DNA of 64,000 bases from positions 228,128-292,127 of the forward strand of contig NZ_BMRJ01000002.1 in NCBI RefSeq assembly GCF_014648575.1, written 5' to 3'. The DNA comes from Agromyces mediolanus. Its GTDB lineage: Bacteria > Actinomycetota > Actinomycetes > Actinomycetales > Microbacteriaceae. Of this stretch, positions 59,768-64,000 are shown piece after piece. The notes under the pieces are model-generated. The model saw nothing but the letters and a program-made list of their open reading frames with translations, had not been told where the DNA came from and searched no databases. Position 1 is the first letter of the stretch. Every line of letters begins with the position of its first letter. The translations under genes were made by a program, and so were the position numbers.

Positions 59768-60193
59768 ATGCAACGATTCATGACGACGACGGCACTCGTG
59801 TTCGCGGGTGCCCTGCTGCTCTCGGGCTGCGCCACGTCCGGTTCGGGCGACGCCGCTTCGACGTCCGCGAAGGACGGCTGCGACACGATCCGCAGCGAGG
59901 TCCGCAACGTGTCGAACGGCGCGCAGAACACGCTCGCGACCGCGACCGACGCTGCCGAGACGAAGACCTACCTCGAGGGCCTCGAGGACCGGGTCGACGC
60001 GCTCGACGAGCAGGCCGGCGACGACACCAAGGTCGAGGACGCGCTCGAGGGGCTGAAGGCCGCGCTCGGCGACGCAGCGGATTACGCCGCGACCATCCCG
60101 GCCGACGGCACCCAGGACCCGGAGGCGCTCGCCGCCCAGCAGACGGCCATTCAGACCGCTGCGAACGAGGTCAACACGGCCTGCGCCGCCTGA
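59768..60193 (+). CDS. small lipoprotein, helical
   Basis: The protein has 141 residues from the ATG at 59768, with GGGAGGT upstream. The signal peptide has lipobox LLLSGC (Cys about residue 20). The mature part is an Ala/Asp/Glu-rich helical domain (ATDAAETKTYLEGLEDRVDALDEQ) with two other Cys (GCDTIR and TACAA), possibly forming a coiled coil. I do not recognise the family. It is likely anchored to the outer leaflet. A TAGACT (59726-59731) may be its -10. Confidence 0.78.
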   Translation: MQRFMTTTALVFAGALLLSGCATSGSGDAASTSAKDGCDTIRSEVRNVSNGAQNTLATATDAAETKTYLEGLEDRVDALDEQAGDDTKVEDALEGLKAALGDAADYAATIPADGTQDPEALAAQQTAIQTAANEVNTACAA

Positions 60194-60282
60194 CGGCTGG
60201 CGCACCGACGCACGAGCGCGCGGCATCCCTCCCCGGGTGCCGCGCGCTCCGTCGTCTCCGGGGTTCAGCGTCCGGCGGCGAC

Positions 60283-60354
60283 GCGAGTTGCACGACGAAC
60301 AGCAGGGCGCGCCGGCGTGCACGGGCGCGCGGCCCGATTCATCGTGCAACTCGC
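60283..60354. repeat. 13-bp inverted repeat, possible two-way terminator
   Basis: GCGAGTTGCACGA (60283-60295) and TCGTGCAACTCGC (60342-60354) are perfectly complementary with a 46-nt GC-rich inner region. It lies in the gap between the lipoprotein (ends 60193) and the convergent TetR gene (ends 60369) and could terminate both. Confidence 0.75.
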
Positions 60355-60368
60355 CCCCGACCCGGGGC

Positions 60369-61055
60369 TCAGCGCGCGGCGGCGCGCTCGGCCGAGGCGA
60401 TGATGACGTCCATGCCGAGCTGGAACAGTTCGCGGTCCTCGAGCTCGACGAGGCGCGTGCCGTACTCGACGACGCGGGGGTGACTGCGGGCGTCCGCGAG
60501 GATGGGCCCGTCGAACCAGGGGCTCGTGCCGTCCTCGTTGGCCCCGCGTTCGCTGCGACTGCGTGCGATGCCGGCCGCGGTCGAGAGCACGTGCGAGGCG
60601 AGCAGGGCGTAGTGGCGCACGAGCTCCTCCTCGGCGAGGCCGGCGCGCGCGAAGGCGTCGAGCATGAGCTCGATCGCGTCGAGCTCGCCGCGGCCGTGCG
60701 TCGTGAGCACGACCGCTTCGGCGGCGACGGCCGGGTGGGCGCAGAAGAGCTCGAGCGTGGCGTCGCCGAGCTGGCGGATGCGTCCGCGCCAGTCGTCGAG
60801 CGGCGCGCGCACCGCCGCCACCGAGCGCGCGTTGAGCTCATCGAGCAGCGCCTGCATGAGCGCCTCCTTGTTGCGGAAGTGCCGGTAGATCGCCGTCGGA
60901 TCGGCGCCCAACCGGGCGCCGAGCTCCCGCACCGAGAGCGTGGTCGCCCGGGTCTCCGCGGCGAGCTCCAGCCCGGCGGCCACGATCGAGTCGTGGTCGA
61001 GCCTGGCCTTGCCGCGCGCGCTCGCGCCAGCCGTGGTCTCGGTGGCTGTCGTCAT
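60369..61055 (-). CDS. TetR family transcriptional regulator
   Basis: The protein has 228 residues from the ATG at 61055, with AAGGAG 5 nt upstream; longer starts lie in the operator region. HTH: SIVAAGLELAAETRATTLSVRELGARLGADPTAIYRHFRNKEAL. The C-terminal helical domain is TetR-like with unknown ligand. It diverges from the amidohydrolase gene; both promoters share the palindrome at 61141-61161, so it likely represses itself and the amidohydrolase-ABC unit. Confidence 0.94.
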   Translation of the reverse strand: MTTATETTAGASARGKARLDHDSIVAAGLELAAETRATTLSVRELGARLGADPTAIYRHFRNKEALMQALLDELNARSVAAVRAPLDDWRGRIRQLGDATLELFCAHPAVAAEAVVLTTHGRGELDAIELMLDAFARAGLAEEELVRHYALLASHVLSTAAGIARSRSERGANEDGTSPWFDGPILADARSHPRVVEYGTRLVELEDRELFQLGMDVIIASAERAAAR

Positions 61056-61117
61056 GGCGCTCCTTCGCTCCGCGTCGCCTCCATGCTGCCACGCCGGGGC
61101 GGTGCAGCGGCTCGGGA

Positions 61118-61183
61118 AGCGTAGCAAGTCCCGCATCAATGCTGTCAACAGTGTTGACAGCGGTGATGGGCGCTGAGTACGCT
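61118..61183. promoter_or_regulatory. shared palindromic operator between divergent promoters
   Basis: A perfect 21-bp palindrome (61141-61161, arms GCTGTCAACA/TGTTGACAGC around a central G) supplies TTGACA -35 elements to both directions: plus strand TTGACA (61154-61159), 18-bp spacer, TACGCT (61178-61183); minus strand TTGACA (61148-61143), 19-bp spacer, TACGCT (61123-61118). TetR binding would block both RNA polymerases at once. Confidence 0.88.
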
Positions 61184-61216
61184 CGCCTCGTCCGTTCGAT
61201 GAGGAAGCGAGGCGAC

Positions 61217-62878
61217 GTGACTGCCGACGTCCTGTTCACCGGCGGGTCCGTGTTCACCGGAACCGGATCCCCGCTCCGAGGCCACACGGTCGCCGTCGCC
61301 GGCGGCCGCATCACCGCGGTCGTCCCCGACGCCGACGCCGACGCCCTCCGCGGGCCGGGCACCCGCGTCGTCGAGCTCGAGGGCGCGCTCCTCGCCCCCG
61401 GCTTCCAGGACGCGCACATCCACCCGGTCGGCGGCGGCATCGAGCTGCTCCAGTGCGAGCTCAGCTCCGGCGCGAACGCCGAGGAGGCCGTCGCACTCGT
61501 CGCCGCCTACGCCGCGGCGAACCCCGAGGAGCCGTGGATCCTCGGCGGCGGCTGGTCGATGGACCACTACCCGGGCGGGGCGCCCACCCGCGGCCTCCTC
61601 GACGCCGCCGTCGGCGACCGTCCCGTGCTGCTGATGAGCCGCGACCACCACAGCGCCTGGGCGAGCACCGCCGCCATCCGCGCCGCGGGCCTCGACGCCT
61701 CCACCCCCGACCCCGTCGACGGCCGGATCGAGCGAGAGGCCGACGGATGGCCCGCCGGCACCTTCCACGAGGGCGCCATGGAGCTCTTCGCCGAGGTGCG
61801 GCCCGCCACGAGCGACGCCCTCGCGTACCGCGGCCTGCTCCGCGCCCAGGAGGAGCTGCTCGCGCTCGGCATCACCGGCTGGCAGGACGCCATGGTCGGC
61901 CAGGGCGGCGGCGTGCACGACCCCGTCGCCGTCTACCGCCGCGCCCTCGACGCCGGCGAGCTCAAGGTGCACGTCGTCGGCGCGCAGTGGTGGCGGCGCG
62001 ACGCCGGCCTCGAGCAGATCGACGGGCTCCTCGCCCTCCGCGACGAGATCGCGGCGCTCGGCCGGGAGGAGCGGCTCTCCCTCGCCACCGTGAAGATGAT
62101 GGTCGACGGCGTCGCCGAGAACCAGACCGCCGCGATGCTCGCCCCCTACCGCGACCACCACGGGCACGACACCGAGAACCGCGGGCTCTCCTTCATCGAC
62201 CCCGAGCTGCTCCGCGCGGCGGTCGAACGGCTCGACGCCGAGGGGGTGCAGGTGCACTTCCACGCCCTCGGCGACCGCGCCGTGCGCGAGGCGCTCGACG
62301 CCGTCGCCGCGGCCCGGGCGGCCAACGGCCCGAGCGACGGCCGCCACCACCTCGCCCACCTGCAGATCGTCGACGAGGCCGACACCGCGCGCTTCGCCGA
62401 GCTCGACGCCGTCGCGAACCTGCAGATGCTCTGGGCCACCCACGAGGACCAGATCGACGAGCTCACCCTGCCCTTCCTGCAGGACGGCGCCGAGGCCAGG
62501 CAGTACCCCTTCGGCGATCTCGTGCGCGACGGCGCCCGGCTCGCGGCCGGCAGCGACTGGCCGGTCTCGACCGCCGACCCGCTCGCCGCGATCCACATCG
62601 CGGTCACCCGGGTGGCCCCCGGCCTGGACGCCGAGCCGCTCGGCGGCGCCCACCAGCGGCTCGCGCTCGAGACGGCGTTCGCCGCGTACACCTCCGGCAG
62701 CGCCTATGTGAACCATCGCGACCACGACACCGGGCACGTGCGCGAGGGGTACCTCGCGAACCTCGTGGTCGTCGCGCCCGACCCCTTCGGGCTCGCGCCG
62801 GAGGAGCTCCACCGCGCCGCCGTGCGCTCGACCTGGATCGAGGGCGAGCGCGTGTACGCCGCCCCCGACGCGGGCTGA
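61217..62878 (+). CDS. amidohydrolase, YtcJ-like (amidohydrolase_3)
   Basis: The protein has 553 residues from the GTG at 61217 (GAGG 4 nt upstream). It has the amidohydrolase metal motif HIHP in FQDAHIHPVGGG, the middle Lys/His regions (MMVDGVAENQTAAML; VQVHFHALGDRAVREALDA), and SDWPVSTADPLAA. It resembles YtcJ/exoenzyme-type metallohydrolases that hydrolyse amides or N-substituted compounds. It lies downstream of the shared TetR operator and upstream of a peptide-type ABC binding protein. The substrate might be imported by that transporter. Confidence 0.92.
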   Translation: MTADVLFTGGSVFTGTGSPLRGHTVAVAGGRITAVVPDADADALRGPGTRVVELEGALLAPGFQDAHIHPVGGGIELLQCELSSGANAEEAVALVAAYAAANPEEPWILGGGWSMDHYPGGAPTRGLLDAAVGDRPVLLMSRDHHSAWASTAAIRAAGLDASTPDPVDGRIEREADGWPAGTFHEGAMELFAEVRPATSDALAYRGLLRAQEELLALGITGWQDAMVGQGGGVHDPVAVYRRALDAGELKVHVVGAQWWRRDAGLEQIDGLLALRDEIAALGREERLSLATVKMMVDGVAENQTAAMLAPYRDHHGHDTENRGLSFIDPELLRAAVERLDAEGVQVHFHALGDRAVREALDAVAAARAANGPSDGRHHLAHLQIVDEADTARFAELDAVANLQMLWATHEDQIDELTLPFLQDGAEARQYPFGDLVRDGARLAAGSDWPVSTADPLAAIHIAVTRVAPGLDAEPLGGAHQRLALETAFAAYTSGSAYVNHRDHDTGHVREGYLANLVVVAPDPFGLAPEELHRAAVRSTWIEGERVYAAPDAG

Positions 62879-62880
62879 GC

Positions 62881-62947
62881 CGCGCACACCGGCACCGCGC
62901 ACACCGGCACCACACACGCACCAGCACCGCACACGCACCAGCACCGC
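62881..62947 (+). repeat. short tandem repeats (15 bp x2, 17 bp x2)
   Basis: CGCGCACACCGGCAC occurs twice (62881-62895, 62896-62910), then ACACGCACCAGCACCGC twice (62914-62930, 62931-62947). They fill the gap between the amidohydrolase stop and the lipoprotein start (62986). Confidence 0.85.
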
Positions 62948-62985
62948 TGCATCCGTCCACCTACCAGTACCCAGAGGAGCCCCCA

Positions 62986-64000
62986 ATGTCAGTCCTCCGA
63001 CCCCGCACCGGCCGGCGCATCGTCGCGCTCACCGCCGGCGCCGCGGCCGCCGCGCTCGCGCTCAGCGCCTGCACGCCGGCATCCGACGCCCCCACCGCGG
63101 CCCCCGACTGGGAGCTGACCGCCGAGACGCCGGCCCCGTCCGGCGACATCGACTCGTTCACCTGGGCGAACTACGCCGAGCCGTACTCGCTCGACTACGC
63201 CTACGCGTTCGACTACGCCGACAACATGGTGCTCTCGAACGTCTGCGAGTCGCTGCTGCGGCTGAACCCCGACTACACGCTGAGCCCGGGCCTCGCCGAG
63301 GCGTACGAGCAGACGAGCCCGACCACCTGGGTCTACACGATCCGCGAGGGCGTCAGCTTCCACGACGGCACGCCGCTCACCGCGGCCGACGTCGTCGCCT
63401 CGATGAGCCGCCACCTCGACCCGGCCGTCGGTTCCTCCTGGTACTCCGTCTACCAGAACGTCGCGAGCATCGAGCAGACCGGCGACCGCCAGGTGACGGT
63501 GACCACGACGATCCCCGACTCCCAGTTCAACCTCGGGCTGGGCGGCTCGGCCGGCGTCATCGAGTCGGCGGCGACCCTCGCCGCCGACGGCACCGACTAC
63601 GGCAACTCGACCGGGCTGGTGAACTGCACGGGGCCGTTCGAGCTCAGCGAGTGGAAGTCGGGGGAGTCGATCACGCTCACCCGCTTCGACGGGTACTGGG
63701 ACGAGTCGCTCCGCGCGAAGTCGGGCGAGGTTCGCTTCGTCTTCATGAACGACGCGACCGCCCGCGTCAACGCGCTGAAGTCGGGCGACGTCGACGGCAG
63801 CTGGATGCTCCCCGTCGACGGCATCCCGCAGCTGCAGGCCTCGGGCGCGGGCGACGTGTACTTCGGGCTCAGCACCGCGACGTCGAACCTCATCGTCTCG
63901 AACCTCGACGGGCCGCTCGGCGACCTGCGGGTGCGCAAGGCGCTCATGTTCGCGCTCGACCGGCAGGGCATCCTGGATGCCGCGGCGAAGGGCTACGGCG
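62986..64000 (+). CDS. ABC transporter substrate-binding lipoprotein, family 5 (partial)
   Basis: The gene runs off the right edge with 338 codons visible. The ATG at 62986 follows GAGGAGCCCCC. A lipoprotein signal peptide has lipobox ALSAC (Cys about residue 27). The mature part is an SBP_bac_5 domain: NYAEPYSLDYAYAFDYADNMVLSNVCESLLRLNPDY, SFHDGTPLTAADVVASMSRHLDP and LRVRKALMFALDRQGI. Members bind peptides, nickel or sugars. It lies downstream of the TetR-controlled amidohydrolase and the rest of the transporter is outside the window. Confidence 0.9.
   Translation, partial: MSVLRPRTGRRIVALTAGAAAAALALSACTPASDAPTAAPDWELTAETPAPSGDIDSFTWANYAEPYSLDYAYAFDYADNMVLSNVCESLLRLNPDYTLSPGLAEAYEQTSPTTWVYTIREGVSFHDGTPLTAADVVASMSRHLDPAVGSSWYSVYQNVASIEQTGDRQVTVTTTIPDSQFNLGLGGSAGVIESAATLAADGTDYGNSTGLVNCTGPFELSEWKSGESITLTRFDGYWDESLRAKSGEVRFVFMNDATARVNALKSGDVDGSWMLPVDGIPQLQASGAGDVYFGLSTATSNLIVSNLDGPLGDLRVRKALMFALDRQGILDAAAKGYG

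Overview
The window is high-GC, densely packed bacterial DNA. Stop and start codons overlap repeatedly (ATGA or GTGA), GTG starts are common, and -10 elements have the form TAnnnT. Three copies of a small DUF7882-type protein, many MFS and MHS transporters, and PadR, LacI, TetR and ROK regulators fit an actinobacterium, most likely of the family Microbacteriaceae. This assignment is inferred from gene content; no rRNA, tRNA, IS element, prophage or CRISPR array was seen. About 70 protein genes are supported.

Layout. 1-8.6 kb: a partial hydrolase with its TetR regulator, an aldo/keto reductase, a LacI-controlled sugar-phosphate isomerase plus MHS transporter, and a PadR/HAAS membrane-protein pair. 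8.7-13 kb: a signalling island with a bacteriophytochrome-GGDEF protein, an EAL phosphodiesterase, three DUF7882 paralogues and another small unknown protein, several of them apparently read from leaderless transcripts. 13-19.5 kb: MFS exporters, SoxR with a textbook operator in front of an efflux gene, an isochorismatase-type hydrolase, a GlxA-type regulator, and a TetR/hydrolase pair.

19.5-30.7 kb holds the most interesting metabolic locus. Two genes on the minus strand (class III aminotransferase, SDR) diverge from a nine-gene plus-strand unit: M20 hydrolase, IclR regulator, TPP-dependent E1 alpha and beta, acetoacetate-decarboxylase-like protein, MHS transporter, MDR dehydrogenase, Rid-family protein and class V aminotransferase. 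No E2 or E3 gene accompanies the E1 pair. The set looks like uptake, deacylation, deamination and C-C cleavage of an unidentified N-containing compound.

34-41 kb is an organosulfur locus: a ROK regulator on a probable leaderless transcript, an SsuABC/NMT1-type ABC importer and two cytoplasmic type I sulfatases; a third arylsulfatase lies at 52.8 kb. Between the convergent genes ending at 41046 and 41515 is a 470-bp gene-free stretch with its own promoter-like sequence, a strongly structured candidate non-coding RNA and a dense array of dispersed repeats.

41.5-64 kb carries a uracil-DNA-glycosylase-like protein, a coiled-coil protein, a PadR-DUF1048-ABC exporter operon flanked by copies of a long perfect palindrome, a toroid protein, a GntR/CynX pair, a membrane serine hydrolase divergent from a two-component system, an FAD oxidase, a CPBP protease, a glycosyltransferase-like protein, small membrane and lipoproteins, and finally a TetR/amidohydrolase pair sharing one palindromic operator and followed by a truncated peptide-type ABC binding lipoprotein.
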